A stretch of 64,000 bases of DNA. It comes from Pipra filicauda (taxonomy: Eukaryota > Chordata > Aves > Passeriformes > Pipridae). The stretch is taken from assembly GCF_003945595.2 (NCBI RefSeq), contig NW_024104532.1, positions 8,773,799 through 8,837,798 on the forward strand. Direction: 5' to 3'. Below the pieces are notes generated by a model. The model was not told the origin of the DNA. It did no database searches and saw only the letters and a program-made list of their open reading frames with translations. The first letter of the stretch is position 1; each line of letters opens with the position of its first letter. Positions 26,158-40,650 of this stretch are shown piece by piece. Position numbers and translations under genes: made by a program.

Positions 26158-27175
26158 GACTTGCTCCTTATTTAACTTCAGCCAGAGTCCCTCTGTCCCA
26201 ACTCCTATGCCTTTCCATGCCTCTAAGTAAGCCCTTTTTCTCCCAGTTATTTTGGATGCTGACTTCTATTTTCATATAAAATTAATACATAAATTTCTGT
26301 ATTTCTCAGCTTTATCATATCACAAACTATATTTTCCTGTTTTATTATTCAAATAGCTTAAAATACAGATTTACAGAATTTGTGACCTTTAGTAGTCCCA
26401 TCCATGCAACAGTGTCCTCTGGTTTATTATTGTTTTCTTTAGAGCAGCCACATTTAGCATCAAACCCACTGTTTCAACACAGGACAAACACTCCCTCTCA
26501 CCACCCAAAAAGATTTGGCTCCTATATATAACAAGTGCCAGTTTTCCCCTTCCTCCCTCAGCCTACTGCCCAACTGGGGGTTTTTATGTCCTGAAGGCAA
26601 AGGGATGGAGGGAAACAACCTCTGTGTCAATCACAGAATATCAAGGGCCCTTAAAAAAACAATGGAGAAGTTATTAACTGTGAAATTCCTACCTTCCTGG
26701 CTCCAACCAGGCTAATCATATTCCTTCCTCTGTCTGAAGCTGGGATAGGAGAGAAACTTAACTATTAAGATTCCCCTGACTATTAAAACACAGAGTCGGA
26801 AACAACCACCGAAGGCTGAAAGAAACAACACTACCAGCCTAGAAGTAAACTGAAGATCTTAATCAGGATCATTCCATGAAACAAATGGAGGAAAAAACCT
26901 TCATTTCACAAAGGTTATTTTAATATTTACTGTATTTCTGCTTTATTCCTTTTCTTGTCTTCTGGTTGAGTCAAAACCCCTCAGTATCAGTAGGGAAATT
27001 TTCAATTTGTTTTCGAGGTCACATCTCCCCCAGAGGAGAAACTTTCTGTGGGTACTGGCTTGAGCTGCATCCCTCATGTTCACACACTTGGAAGGGTCAC
27101 ATCCAGTTCAGGTGCTGCTGCCTCATGGAGCTCCACTCACAGTAAGAGCAAATAGAAACTAAATCTAACCTGTAC

Positions 27176-27215
27176 CATAGGCATGATCAGCATATCATAG
27201 GCATGATCAGCACAG
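27176..27215. repeat. 20-bp tandem duplication
   Basis: Two adjacent 20-bp units, both beginning CATAGGCATGATCAGCA, differ at 2 positions. This is a recent small duplication, probably replication slippage. Confidence 0.85.
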
Positions 27216-30200
27216 ATGGAAAAGAACAAGATGCACAAGGAAGCACAACCAGTACTAGAACACTGCTCAGCTCACAACCATTTTAATCTTTTTTCAAGAA
27301 CATCCTAAACCAGATTCTTTGCTACTGCAAATTATAAAGAAGAATACACTTGAAGAAGCAGGCAGTGTGACACCCCTCCCATGCAGGATATCCCTTCCTT
27401 ATATCCCTTCCTTCTCAAGGCTTTTAGCACCACTGGAAGACTTCAGGAAGTTCAGAAGAATTTCAGAATTCAAATGAACAGGTAAAAGAACATTTAAAAT
27501 CTCCGAGACCTGTGCATTCCTTATACAATTAATTTGGAAATTTGAAAAAGTTTTAATGCAATAACAATCCTTCTTGACTTCTCTCATTCATCTGCACACA
27601 GGGTGTACAAATACACCTCAGAGTGGGTCTGAGAAGCAACATTACCAGATCACACCAAACACAACTGTACCCAGTATTTTGAGACAGAGCACCTTCAGCT
27701 TCATACTTTGTTCTCACAGCTGCAGAAGAGTTTTGAGTAAGAAACAAATCAAAGAAAACCCAACCCCCCTTTACTCCAAGGTTACAGTGAGTGGATGCTC
27801 ACCAACCCCATGAGAAATTTCCTTCTTCAACATTCCCAAGGGGCACTCACCTCCTTCCCAGGGACAATACCAAATCAATGCAAAAGCAATGCAAGTATTG
27901 TTTATTCAAACTTGGCAAACTGTGCAATTTCCCAATGCAACTTAATTTCTCCTTAAGCCACTGACTTGATTTGAAAGTTCTGAATGCCATAATATCAGTA
28001 ACTTCAGGCAAACTGCAAATATTGAAGGCAGGAGCAGAAATCACCAAATTTCCACAGCTATGAGGGAAAAGCAAAGTACCAGACTCCTGCCAGACAATCT
28101 CACAGCAAAAGGCCCTTATACCCAACTATGCTTTTCATTTAAAATGTCTTGCAGTATTATATTAACTAATACTACACTTGCATATTACTGAACACATTCC
28201 ACCCAAAAATTTAAGTTCATACACAGACTCTGACATAAACTGTCAGCTTTATTGTCTCTGAGTATAGCAATTATCTGGTTTCAACCCCATGAATGTGTGT
28301 GAGACCCATCAGCCTCTGAATCCTGTGCCTGCTTTTCTACTGAGCATCGACAGCTTTACTACCAAATCAAAATTACTCATATTTGTCATGAAATAAGTAG
28401 CACTCAGTTCCTTTCCACACAAGTTCAACAGCTTCAAAGTTTGATTTAAAATCTACATTCACATTGCTACCTATTACATAACTCATTCTCCAACAGAAAA
28501 TCAAAATTACAGTGCATTTAAACTTCTTAAATGAGTAGCTTTAAAGGAACAGTCCTGTTACTTCAGCCTTTAATATGCAGAAATTATCCAAGTAACTTTG
28601 GGATCACTCCCCAATTTGGTCATTTATTTTATTTCACACTCCAAACATCTGGGTCTCATTTTTGGCAAGGAGCAAGCTTGCTTTTTTTCCTTTGTTGTTA
28701 AGAGCTCCATGGCATTGTCCTTGGAGAACAGCCTCGGGGAACATGATGCAGTTGAAGGAGTTTCTACCAGTTAAAAAGAGAAGCAGTTACATCACAAGCT
28801 TGGGAGGGACCAAGAAGCAGTAAAAATGACTTAATGCATAACAGGAGACTCAACCAGAAAGACAGGAGTTCCTGAACTCCAAGGAGTAACTGAGTTTTCT
28901 CTTTTAACTGCACTGACTTGGGAAGCAGTAATGCAGGAGCACAGCCAACTGCCTTCAATGCTTACACCAGAAAATCCTATTAACATCAAGAAATACGTTG
29001 TGTTCATTAATGTAACTTCTTCTTTGCTTTGTATCACTTCCTCTCAGTAAGGAAAAACAGTCAAGATGCAGCACCCGTTAAAAAAGCCAACCTTATCCAT
29101 TACTTTCTGTCATCACCTCTTTATATTACTACCCTAGGAAATAAAGCCAGACGAGATATAATGGAATTTCAATAAGGTTGCTATGAGGAAGCCCAGGACA
29201 ACCATATTACAGGATTATGGTGTGGGATAAATGAACCCCCCTATCCATGTGACATGTTATTACAGAAGCCTTTCCAAAAGCTGTGAGATACCACTGGAAG
29301 TTGCTAAGGGACCATATTTTGAAGGCAAACTGTTTACAGTAGCTACAACCTCGAGATCCCTTATTCCAAACTGAGCAGACTGGGTGGTCCTGGTTCACAT
29401 TTTCAAAGCTGTCAGAAGTAATAACCTTTATTAGTAACTTCCCATTAGACTGAGAAAGATTATCTCCCCTCTCCCAGAAGCAGACTATGTGTCTGTGCAA
29501 AGTGGCAGCACACACACCGGGAGCTCTATAACATTTGATAGTTTTCAGCATAAGATTCCTTTTTTTTTTTTTTCCTAAGGATCTCTTCCTATGAAAAAAT
29601 CTGACATTAAGATGGAGAGTAGAACCACTAATAAGCATTATACACACATGTTCTCTGGCTAGGAACAAACACTGGCAAAAGAAGTATTAGGAACAGGTTT
29701 CTGTGAAGAAAGCAAGAGGCAAATTTTTAGCATGCACATCTCCAAGCCACGCTGCCCCTGTTGACAAGTCTTAAAAGTTTATATTAATCCAATTAACCGT
29801 TTCCAGAAGTCAGAAATTGCAGTGAATAAAACTCACAAGTACAGCTTTTATTGCAATTTTTACCAGAAAATACAGAACCTGTTTGATCTATTTTAATAAC
29901 CCGATACCAGCCTGGCTCACCACGCTCTCCATATATAGTCAGGAATGCTCCGTGGCACTGGGGTGCTCCCTCTCCCTGTGCCAAGCAGAGCTATTAAAAA
30001 AGGAAGGCCAGCAGGAGCATCTCCCCCCTGAAGTCAAACTGGATACTTAAAAAGGGGTCCACCTTTCAAAGCCAATGGAATGGGTACAAGGAAATAATTG
30101 GGTGGAACAGAGAGCACACTGTAAACTTGGCTTCAATTTGAGAATGAAACAGCAGCTCTTGACTCTGGGAATTCCCTACCACAACTCAAAGGACATCTCA

Positions 30201-33200
30201 CTAGGAAGCCACAGGTAACCAGACACAAAAATCTGTCTTGTCTAAAAACTGAGCACATCCAGTTTCTGTGATAATCACCTCTGAGCCACTTTCCCAGCAG
30301 CTTATCAAATTCTGGGGTCGGTTTTTCTGAAGTGCTTCAGAACCTGAGAGTTCCCATTTCTCTCCTGTATTCTTAATATACCACATCACATCTCACCCCA
30401 CTCAGAGTTATCAAACACAAGTATTAAAATGTGAATGGAACATCCATAACACCTGCATGAACCCCATAATCCTCTTCTCAGGATACTTCTACTAGAACAG
30501 AATCCTCTCTTCTTCTTTGTATACTCATACTAGAACACCTTGACAAAGAGAAAGAGCTAGAGAATAAATCATCTCTAAGCAACTAAGAACATAATACTAA
30601 CATGCAGTTAACTAGAAGCCAGCAATGGATTAGTTTATTCTTTTCTATGTAGAAGGAAACCTGCAGCTTGAGGGGAGCTGCAGTTCAGTGGACACAGTTA
30701 AAAGGGAGTTATGGCAGAGGAAAAGCAAAATCCAGACTGTACTGATCTCATCAAGGACAGAAAGGCTTCAAGATCAACATATTCATGTATTCTCCAAGAA
30801 CAAAAGGAGGTTAAGTACTTTGAATTCATCATTGTTCCACTCAGGAACAGGATTATTTAAGGATTGCTGTGCTCGACAGCATGAAATTCAGCCAACACTT
30901 ATGGTATTTCTGAGATGGCAAGCAGCATAATCCTTCTAATATGAGGAAGCTCAAAGAAGCAAAACCCTTTTGATAAAATTACTTCAGCTAAATAAAGTTC
31001 ATCCAAATAATTCTGGACCAGTGATGCAGAAGTTCTTACCCAACAGTAACACAGACACTCGAGTATTTCCTACAGATCTGAAAGAAACAACTCCTAAATC
31101 CTTAAGTGTTTTGCTTAAGCAAATACCCCCATAAGTCTTCATCAAGTATAAAAAACCCTACTAAAATCAAACAAACAAACCACAGGAAAGAAGAATGTTT
31201 CAGAACTCTGATGTAATGTCCAGTGCTGATCAGCTACTCCAACTGAGTTACGGCTACGCTGCAGTGGAAGTGTCCTTATCCCACTGGCTTTGTAACCACT
31301 GCTTTCAGAAGCTCCAGAATCCTGTGGTTACAGAACCTCTTGTCAACAGAAACGAGACCCAAATTTGTTTTTCCACGAGTTCTTGTGGGTCAGTGACCTA
31401 CTATGAAAATGTTTTTGATGAAATCAGGTTCGTTTATTTTCACGTTGTTAAAATAAACCTCTTTGTTTTGTAGCCCTGCTCAGATGTACTAATGCAAACC
31501 AAACCCCACTCACTGAAGCATGCATCCTGCTTTCTTGCTCGCTGCCCTTTGCCTCTCCTGCACTTTTCCTGTGTTTGGACTCCTCCTGTGCAGGCCTATT
31601 GACAGAGCTGTTAATGGCTTCCCTCGGAAAAGAGGGGCAGATTTTTTATATTTTTTTATTTAATGTTTACAAAAGAAATAAAAAAGTTCACTCTTGGACC
31701 AGCAATAACCAAGAGCTTGGCTGTCCAGCAATGGCTGAGTAATATATAACTATATAATTATGTGCTACAGACAGGGCAAACTATGAAATCTGAGGGTATT
31801 AGTGCCCTGTAGGAGTCCAAAGTACATAAACAGTTATTGGAAACTATCATTTTCCCAAATGCACATACCCAATTAGAAAATACAACCTCAACACATCTTC
31901 AAAGAATAAGTGGTTTCTCATTATTTTATTCACTGAATAGTCCCCAAAGGGTAAGACAGTGACAGCTACCGTACCACTTGAAAATTTATTTCAACAGCAC
32001 TCCCATAAAAATAAACACAAAGAAATACAGTTCTTATTCACTTGACTCATGGGCAAGAAAGAGCAGGAGGGATTAATCTTTGAACTAATTTACCACTGCT
32101 AGAGGCTTAAAAAATCCTTGCTAAATAAAGATGGTGCAGCAGAAACTCAAAGCAGGAGGCAGTGCAGGGAACTCACAAACCACCAGTTGCTCAACACTTT
32201 TTACCTGCTCTTTCCATTTTACCTCCAGATTGCACTCATGCAAGGTTACTTATCAAGAGTAGAAGGATGACATTGCTTCCATTTAAGTCTGTCTGTGCCA
32301 CTCACATCAAGTACAGTCCCAATAAGAGTGTCTTTCTGATGTGCAGGAACACATGTTATCAAACCTCATATACATACAGTGAGTTTTACCAAGCTGACTG
32401 TGGATTTCTTTCCTGAATTCAGCTGCACCTACTTTTTCAGTCCTGAAACTTCAAGTGCAGCAATTGCAGAACTGTTTGGCAAACTGACAGCTTGCCATAT
32501 TTTTAAAAGGATAATAGAAAAGGCAAGGCAATTTTGACTTTTTTCTCAAACCATCATAAGAAATATAAACCCTTTCCAAGCATATAACCTGTACTGACAT
32601 CAAACAGCAGCTCCTCTGTGTGCAAAGACACATCTTTCAATGCTTGAAATCATGCTTGACTAATTTCAATAAAAACTAAAGTTAAATACTTTAATATAAG
32701 GAAAAAAAACCCCACCATCAAGCTCCAAACCACAGATGCCTCTCGTTTGAGGTAATGCCACGATGAGAGCACATGACAGGGCTGAGCTTTACTGTTTTTC
32801 AAGTCTCCAGTGCCCACAGAACAACGAAGTCACCTCCAAAAAAGCCCCAAATATGTTTTTTGTGTGTGTTAAAGCTTTCCCTTACACTTCTATAAGTCAA
32901 TTTTTAGAAACATCACTGAAAACACAACTGACCTTTTAACAATGTGGTTTAAACTCTACTAGAATACTTGGAATAGAACCACAGACAGCTTTATTAAGAC
33001 ACTAAACAGGAGACTGACCTTCTCTATAGGCAAAACACAGACTGGGGACCTCTCAGAATGCCCAGGTTTCACCTCTAGGAGCTGTTTCATGCTGGGTTTT
33101 TTTCACCACAGTCTTACCCCACTCGTGATCTGTCCTTGCACTTGAACCACTGTGGCTCCCAAAAAATAAACAAGTTCTACCTGCAAGCCCCCATTCCCAG

Positions 33201-36200
33201 GAGAAGGTAAACACTAATTAATCCTGAGATACTGAGACACAGATGTTACACAAGTGTCTATGTGTGTATATATATTGCAGCCCTACTGTGTTGTACATTT
33301 ATATTACAGCATATCAAGTTCTAACCATGACTAGAATAGATATCATTAAGATTATAGTAAATTGCCCCCCCAAAACACTTTCTATTTTGCCCTTCTGAAA
33401 AATAACATGAATTCTTTAATTTCAAAGTCAGAGTAATACCTCAGCCTTGTGGTGAGGCTACCACTGTACTACAGCCAAAATCAAGTAAAATTTTCTGCAA
33501 AATTAATATACATAATAGTATATATTATTGACTGTGAACTGGGTATCTGCACAAACTAGGTCATATTTGAGTATTTTCTTCAATTCTGAACTGTTGTGAG
33601 AAGCTTGACTCTACATGGAAATGTATGTACTAGACATCTTGCAACATTCCTTTCCAAAAAGGATGACTTTTTGGACTAATAGTTGCAAATTCTCCTCCTC
33701 TCACAACAATTTTTTTATTGACTGCATATCTGAATTGTGGGAACAGCAAAGAGAGAGTTCTTTTAAGTAAAAAAAGAAAAATAATCATTCCTGACCATAT
33801 CTGATGTATCATTTACGCAAATGACTAACATTTCTCTAAATTACTGCCAGTTAAGTAGCATCAGAAAAATACATCTCTGTGAAATCTTCCAGAGCAGCCA
33901 GAGCACAGTATTGACAGATAAGTGAAGTATGTGAGCCATATCTTGGGAACATTTATTTTGGCTGTTTGAGCCAAGAGCGGTACATAACACTGAATCAAAA
34001 GCAATATAAAATTAATGAGCTCCCTTCTTTCCTTCCAGGAATTAACAAAGGTGAGCAATCAGCTTGAGCCAAGATGTGACTCAATATGATACAATACTTG
34101 CATTCCTCCCCAATGACTGACTGAAGCGCACTATTCACACTCAGCCTGTCCATATCTATTTTATTCTTTTATTTGTAGAGACACACCCTCCATACAGATA
34201 CACCAAGAGCTATCCTGCCCTTGCTACTGTTTTATGTCCTGTGTGATTCTAAATGTAAACTCAGGCACTGATCACACAGCTCAGCAATACACTATTTGCA
34301 TATTGTATAGCAGTTTCCATCATATATAATAAATAAAATTCACATCTACTATTTTATCTTCTCCTTATCAGTCACATTCCTCAGGGAAGCTACTGATTTT
34401 GCCTGGGTTTTTGTCAAGCAAGTCTTACAGGAAACAGGGATTCCTTACTGGTGACTTGATAGATCTTGAAATTCAGATATCCAGAGGGATGCCCTGGGAT
34501 GAAGGGCAGCTGGAAGTCCATTAAGGACCTCTGCTCCAGGCAGGAAAAAGCAGCACAACTTGCCAAAGCATCTCAGCCCTCTCCATGGAAAGGACAGCAT
34601 TTCCCTCAGACCTAAATGGTGGTCAGCCAGTTCAGCAGCAGCAGAGTAAGCTTTGGAAAACATGATAAGCAGCTCAGTTTTTTGCAGCAGATGAAAATCA
34701 GAAATCACCCAGTACTGGAACTGCCTTAGAGTCCAGCCAGCTCTGTATCCCACCTCCACCAGTGCCAATATGCAGATTATAGAGGGCAAGAAGGTATGCT
34801 TCTCCTCTACAGCCCTGCCAGCTTCCCACCTTTTCTCATCTGGATGAAAGCTTAGTGTATTTAATAGCCCTCAGTGGAGATCTCTTTGATAAGTATGATT
34901 TCTGCACTCTGTAGAAAGAGTAAGTGAACACCCCTCCAGAGTACAGCTGAGAGAGGAGACTGAGCCTTCCTCTGGTCTTCTGGTTCTGAGCCAGAATCAG
35001 CATCAAATTGTGGAACTCTGTGCAATAATCTGATGAAGGAACTTGTGAATTTAGAAAGCTGTCACATGAGGGTGTTGCTCTATTGTTATCAAGCTCAGAA
35101 AACTATGCAGATAAAGTACTGATAATAACAGGAAGCAGTAAATGCAATATAGCCACTTTAAACTGAAGACTCACACTCCAAAACAATACAATTCTTCAGC
35201 AAAGCAGTAAGACTTTACTATGCAGGTTGAGCCAAACAGTCCCTCCAAACAAATTCACAGCTTTGCCATGGATTTTTCAAAGACGCTGTCTGAAAGGGAA
35301 GCCTTGGACAAACCCCAGACTGGAGAGTGAAAAGGAATGGAAGTGACTCAAATAATACTGGGAAGACTCTGCAGCACAGAGTGCTCCATTCTCCAGGACT
35401 GTCCTGTCAGAATCCAGGAATAAAACCAATAGCACCTGGTCAGATACTCCCACCCAAAACATTCTGGCTCCTCATGCTGGATAACCTCACAATGTAAACA
35501 CTCACACAGACAAGCATTTGAAAGAATGCTAAATTTTCTTGAAAATGGAAGGTAAGAGAGACTCCTTTGTCAGATATTGGTTACAGGATTCCCTTTTTTT
35601 TTTTTGACTGGAATAATTTCTCAAAAGACATGGGACAAAAGTTATTAACAGAAACTGCTTTCCCTCATTTACACAAGATGACATCACTGACACAGACTGG
35701 CATCTCAGATTAGACAGCACAGGATGGTTCCACCCTAATGATGGTGGGCTTTGCTGCAGTAATTTTGCCCAGCAGGAAAGACTAACTCAAGTTTTGACAT
35801 ATGGAACACCCAGTTCCTCAGGAGTCAGGGGTGATGCCACTGTCTTTGATTTGAACACAAAGAAAGCCAACCCTCCTACTGCAGAGACACCAGGGCTTCC
35901 AGATGCCTCCAATTTACCTTTCACACCCTCCCTAGAGGGGCAAGGCTGAGTGTGAAGAGCTGTCCTGGCAGCAGGACACAGGTAAAACCTGATCAGTTCT
36001 AAAGCACCAGCAGCTCCTGGGCAGCTTGGCAGCAAACCTGGTCCTCCACCAACTGACTTGTGGCAGTTTGAGAAGGAAGAGGGAAGTGTGCAAGTAATAA
36101 AATTGATTAAACATCAGATCACAGCTTAAAATCCATTTCAGCGTGTTTTTGTTCTCCTGCCTTTATAGATAAGCATTTCATGAGCATGGATTTCCAATTA

Positions 36201-37082
36201 GATATGTTACCCATAATGACAAAGGGAAACGGAGACAGAAAACAATAAAGCTTTTTTTCTGAAAGGTTACATTCAAACTGTCTGACATCTTTACAGATCC
36301 ATATGGCTTCTTAAATGTGCAGTGTACACAGCCCCAGAAAAACATCCAAACTGCACACACTGCAAGCCCTGCATAAACACTGTGGGTTTGTCCACGCTGC
36401 CAAAGATTTGCTTTTGTTTAGAACAGCAAAGAACTGTCCAATGCTTTCATTACTTTGCTGACTGCTCTGCAGCACCTACCAACCTCTCCTCTCAGCACGG
36501 TAATTATGGAAGATGCTTTTTGTATTACATGATTTATTTAAAGCCTGTTCAATCTCAATTTATGAAATCCAGATTGTGAAGCATCACCTAACAATTTATT
36601 CTTCTCCTCAGCATCTTTGGTCACTAACAGCAATTCTGCAGTACCCTGGGCCAAATAAATATACTTTAATACCTTAATGAAGCATTTAAGGAGCTGCATA
36701 CAAAGATTTAATACATAGTAGCATCTCTGCAGTTAAAAGTCAAATATAATTTTCATTTTAACCTCTGTCTTCACATGGACAAAACCAAAACCATACAATG
36801 TATATGCTGGGGTTAAAATTTGGATTCTAGTTTTTTGCTTCTTTCTTAAAGCTAATTATTTTTCCCAACTTTGAGAAGATTTGGCCATGCTTATACATTT
36901 TCCCCCCTCCTCTAAACAACAAAAACACAGTTTTAGTGCTTTCAGATGTTGAGATCTTTTATGCTAGTTAAAGACACTAATTTGAGTAGAAAGAACCAGC
37001 CATCAGCCAAAGTCCAGTCTTTTGAAGATTATACAGCTACGTGACAATTTCTGGCAGTTGGCCGTGGAAAAGTCAGGATCTG

Positions 37083-37209
37083 GTGGTGTCTTATATCCTG
37101 CCTCATTTTTCACATAAATGTGTGACATACATCTGGCTCTGGGAGAAATGTCAGTTCATCTTTTAGGCCCACCAGTTTTGCCTGTTGCTTCTTGATCCTC
37201 TTGGCATAC
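37083..37209. repeat. 127-bp direct repeat, copy 1
   Basis: This segment begins GTGTCTTATATCCTGCCTCA and ends TTGATCCTCTTGGCATACGA. It is repeated in the same orientation about 619 bp away at 37702-37828, with roughly nine of ten positions the same and one small indel. No clear LTR hallmarks (TG...CA ends, target-site duplication) are visible. The flanks of the two copies differ. Confidence 0.8.
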
Positions 37210-37701
37210 GAAATTTCATAATCATTCTATCTTAAAACCATACACAACGTCAACAGCAAAGCATGAAATTGAAACACTAAAATCCAAAATAGATTTGGGT
37301 TTAACACTTTGTGGCAGTACAGCCCTCTGTTTGTATGGGTTTGTGCTCACTACATCCAACCACGGAAAACAAAACCAGGAAAGGGGATGGAAGTCAGACC
37401 TTTCACAGTTAAGTACTAGGAAAAAATTACTGAAGAGTAATAGAAAAAAAAAAAAAGAAAACAAAAGAGCTACAGTTTCTGAAAGCTTCTGTACACCAGG
37501 CACACACACTGTGGTAAAATTGTTGCCCTGGCAAGGAGGGCAGACTATCAAACTTTGCAACTGGCACATCCAGGTTTTAGCAGAATGTTTCCATAGCTCC
37601 TTAAACACTTACTGAACAGATGCAGATATCTGCCCTGCACAGTCTATCATCCCTCATCAATTAGGAGCACTTTTTGGAAAGAGGAACTTCAGAGGCTACT
37701 T

Positions 37702-37828
37702 TGGTGTCTCATATCCTGCCTCATTTTTCACACGGACGTGTCACACACATCTGGCTCTGGAAGAAATGTCAGTTCATCCTTTGGGCCCACCACAAGCCTG
37801 TTACTTCTTGATCCTCTTGGCACATGAA
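37702..37828. repeat. 127-bp direct repeat, copy 2
   Basis: This is the second copy of the segment at 37083-37209. The largest cluster of differences is ACATAAATGTG in copy 1 against ACACGGACGTG here; the second copy keeps two CpGs where the first has A/T, so copy 1 may be the more decayed. It is followed directly by the LTR-like stretch at 37829-38160, so the repeat may belong to a longer interspersed element. Confidence 0.8.
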
Positions 37829-38160
37829 CTGTGATGGCCAGAGAATCCTGGGAGAAGCTGAGCAGCCTGAGAGGAGACACTGAAGTCTCAGCACCTCAGT
37901 GCACCTCAGAGCAGTCACACTGACCCAGGAGTTCTCCAGGATTACACTGCCCAGGAGCTGGTTGGTCTGAGGCTCAGTGACAGTGTAAAAAGAAGGAGGT
38001 AGTTAAACTGTGTGCAAAAATTATGTCTGTTAGTGTTGTCTCAGCTGCTTGACTTTTTATGGTCAGCTACCTCACCACTCATCTTTATGCTCTGGAATAA
38101 AACTGTATAAACTTATTGCGATAAAAGTCCTAAAAACATTTTGGCTTTTCCATGCTGAGT
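37829..38160 (+). repeat. LTR-like or interspersed repeat segment, unassigned
   Basis: This stretch reads like the end of a transposable element on the plus strand. It starts with GAGAATCCTGGGAGAAGCTG and a region rich in CTCAG/CAGTG, and later contains GCTCTGGAATAAAACTG with an AATAAA signal near 38096, then an A-rich tract before CATTTTGGC. I infer an old LTR from the signal position and the GC-rich to AT-rich gradient. No target-site duplication was found. Confidence 0.35.
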
Positions 38161-39571
38161 ACCACTGGTCATTCTCAAGGATTCTGAATCCTAGGATTCA
38201 ACAGGATAACTTACACTGAAAACACTGAGTTTTGCTAAGAGGCAATGGTTAAAATTCCTGCAGACTTGGAAAGCTGAGTACAAACATTCCAAAGTCAGAA
38301 GTGGCTTCTACCTTCCCCGAGGCTTCACTTCTCAGCTGTGTGCTGTCTGTTGTTTTACCAAACCCTGCATGATGTGCTTCCTTCAACTGATATTGCCAAA
38401 CTTTGAGCCAATATACAATTTTGACAATATCCTGCTTCACTGGCATTGTGAGCATTGACATCCCACATAAAAAACCCCAGAGTAAAATCCAAATAACTGG
38501 AGGACCATCCCCACGGTGCATTTGGCAGCAGTGGGTAACAGCTCTAAAAATATTTCATTTAAAGTCTACTTAGGTGATGCAGGACATGGCAAACAAAATT
38601 CTGCTAATTTACTCAGATCATAACAATGCATTTGCTTCCATATCCAGATAAGTGAAAATATAATGAGCTACAACATTCACCCGAGGTTGTGGCCCTTCAA
38701 ATGATTGCCATGAGGTGAGAAGTGGAACAACACACTTCCTCTTTTACTTTGAATGAAAAACCTTTATATATGGTATTTTGCCAGGAACAGAAATTACTCC
38801 TGTTCTTTAAAGTCTGACCCAACGCAGCTGCTTTGTTTAAAACTAAGTTAATGATTGCGTTTTCATCCACTTCGATAGATCAAAAAGAACGTTATTCCAA
38901 AAATCAAAGCAATATAAGCGATTTTTATTCATTATTTGAAAGAAATTAAATGGAAAAAAGCCAGTTTCTTGGGTTTTTTTAAATGCAACCAGCATACTTT
39001 CTTCATTAGCATTTTGCAATATTTGACAATACTTAGTAAAACAGCCTTAATATCACCTAAAATGTTGCAACTTAGCCTTTATAAGTGTCGCCAAACTTTC
39101 CACAGCTCATTCTCCAAAGCCTACTGACTCATAGCAAAAAAGCCAGATTTATAGTTTTGTCCTAAAAGTGATTTAAGCTAAAAATCCCAAAAAGTTGCAA
39201 GTTTCCAGGCCTCCCTCTCATACTACATTAATTTAGGAAATATTTTAATGACAGGCAATCCTAAAAGAGAAGCAGAGATGCAGAATGTTCAGCAGGCCAA
39301 GTTAAGAGTTCTCACAGGAGGAAAAAAAAAAAAAAATTAAGACTCTCAAACATCACAGACTTAAAGAGACACTATTAAAGGTATCATATTTCCTAACTTC
39401 TGCTTTCACAAAATACATTGTTTTCATTTGCTGACAGAGAAAATGTCAAGTTGACACTTGAGTATCGTTTCTGGCTACTAATTGCCAGCCCTTCTCTTGA
39501 AATTGTTTCAAAATTCATTTCATAACTAAATGAATCTTTATCTAAATGGAAATATGAGAAAGATTTAGTTT

Positions 39572-39595
39572 CATATATATATACACACACAAATA
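39572..39595. repeat. (AT)n(AC)n microsatellite
   Basis: A short compound run of about five AT then about five AC units; likely polymorphic. Confidence 0.75.
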
Positions 39596-40601
39596 TAAGC
39601 TTAAAACTAGGATTTACTTAGGATACTGACTCTCCAAGATGAGCTAGAATGTGAATAAACTGTTTTCTACAGTGTCAGGCTCTGTTTAATTTTAGAAAAC
39701 TAATCTCTGGTTTTGTCTTTTTTTTTTTGTTGGTTTTTTTTTTTTACTGAAATAAATCAGCTGTGGCAAAACTTTGCTCATAAAAGTACTTTCTAATGGA
39801 ATATAGGTAAAAATGGCTTATAATCAGAATTTAAAATTCATCTCCTTTATTGCCATAAGCTGAGCTTTCTAATGCACGACAAGAATCCTGAGTAAATTAA
39901 TTTTCAAAGTTCGGTGCACTAGTTAAACAACTCAAATACAAAACTAATCCTGAGATCATCTGAAACAGCTTTAATACATCTGCTCAATACTCCAGACTTC
40001 TCCTGAACAATTGCTGGTGGGCACTTAACTCATGAAAGCTGCTTTGGAAAAATATCAGTGAGAAAATAACGAGTCCTACAAGAAATGCCTGGCAGAGAAC
40101 ACTTCCCAATCAAGCATAAAAAACCCCCTGCATTCCAAACCAGCTTGTGATATTGTCACCTACCTCTAACAAAGAATAATTCCCCAAAGTATTTCAGCAT
40201 TACAGAGATTTTGTTCTGCTCCCACCATAAGAAGACAGAGTTAGTGCAGTTTCATGACAAAGCCAAGAGCACACCCAGCTCAGAGCAGCAGTTGGATATA
40301 GCATTACTTTTGTCCTTTTTAATACTTAAGTTTATACTTCTGCAGGGCCACTAGTTTTCTATAAATTGATTCTCCATTAGGAGAATTATATTCACCTTTT
40401 CTAAGTAAATTTAATTGCTATCAAAAGCAGAGGAAATCTACAATCTGTTCTGTAAGTCTTGCTTGATACTCCGAAAGTACTGCTGCCACTGGCATTATGC
40501 TACTTTAAGGGAAATAAAGCTCATCAGAAAACTAAGTACAAAGGCAGTTTTAGAAATACTGTGGATCTCTAAGGAGAGAATTCCAACTTCCATTAGCATA
40601 G

Positions 40602-40650
40602 ACATATATATATATATAAAAATAAAAATATACATAATAATATGAAATAA
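40602..40650. repeat. (TA)n / A-rich microsatellite
   Basis: About eight AT units followed by AAAATA-type sequence, some 320 bp beyond the exon 3 donor in intron 3. Confidence 0.75.

Noticed and set aside
29207..29668. 153-codon minus frame
   Set aside because: It contains a lysine run from a poly(T) tract, and I see no recognisable family, start context or splice support.
34445..34789. 114-codon minus frame
   Set aside because: Looked like a retroelement piece at first, but no consensus motif of CR1 or retroviral genes was found.
37222..37615. 128-codon minus and 106-codon plus frames
   Set aside because: They overlap each other antisense, contain homopolymer runs (FFFFLLLF, KKKK) and lie between the two repeat copies.
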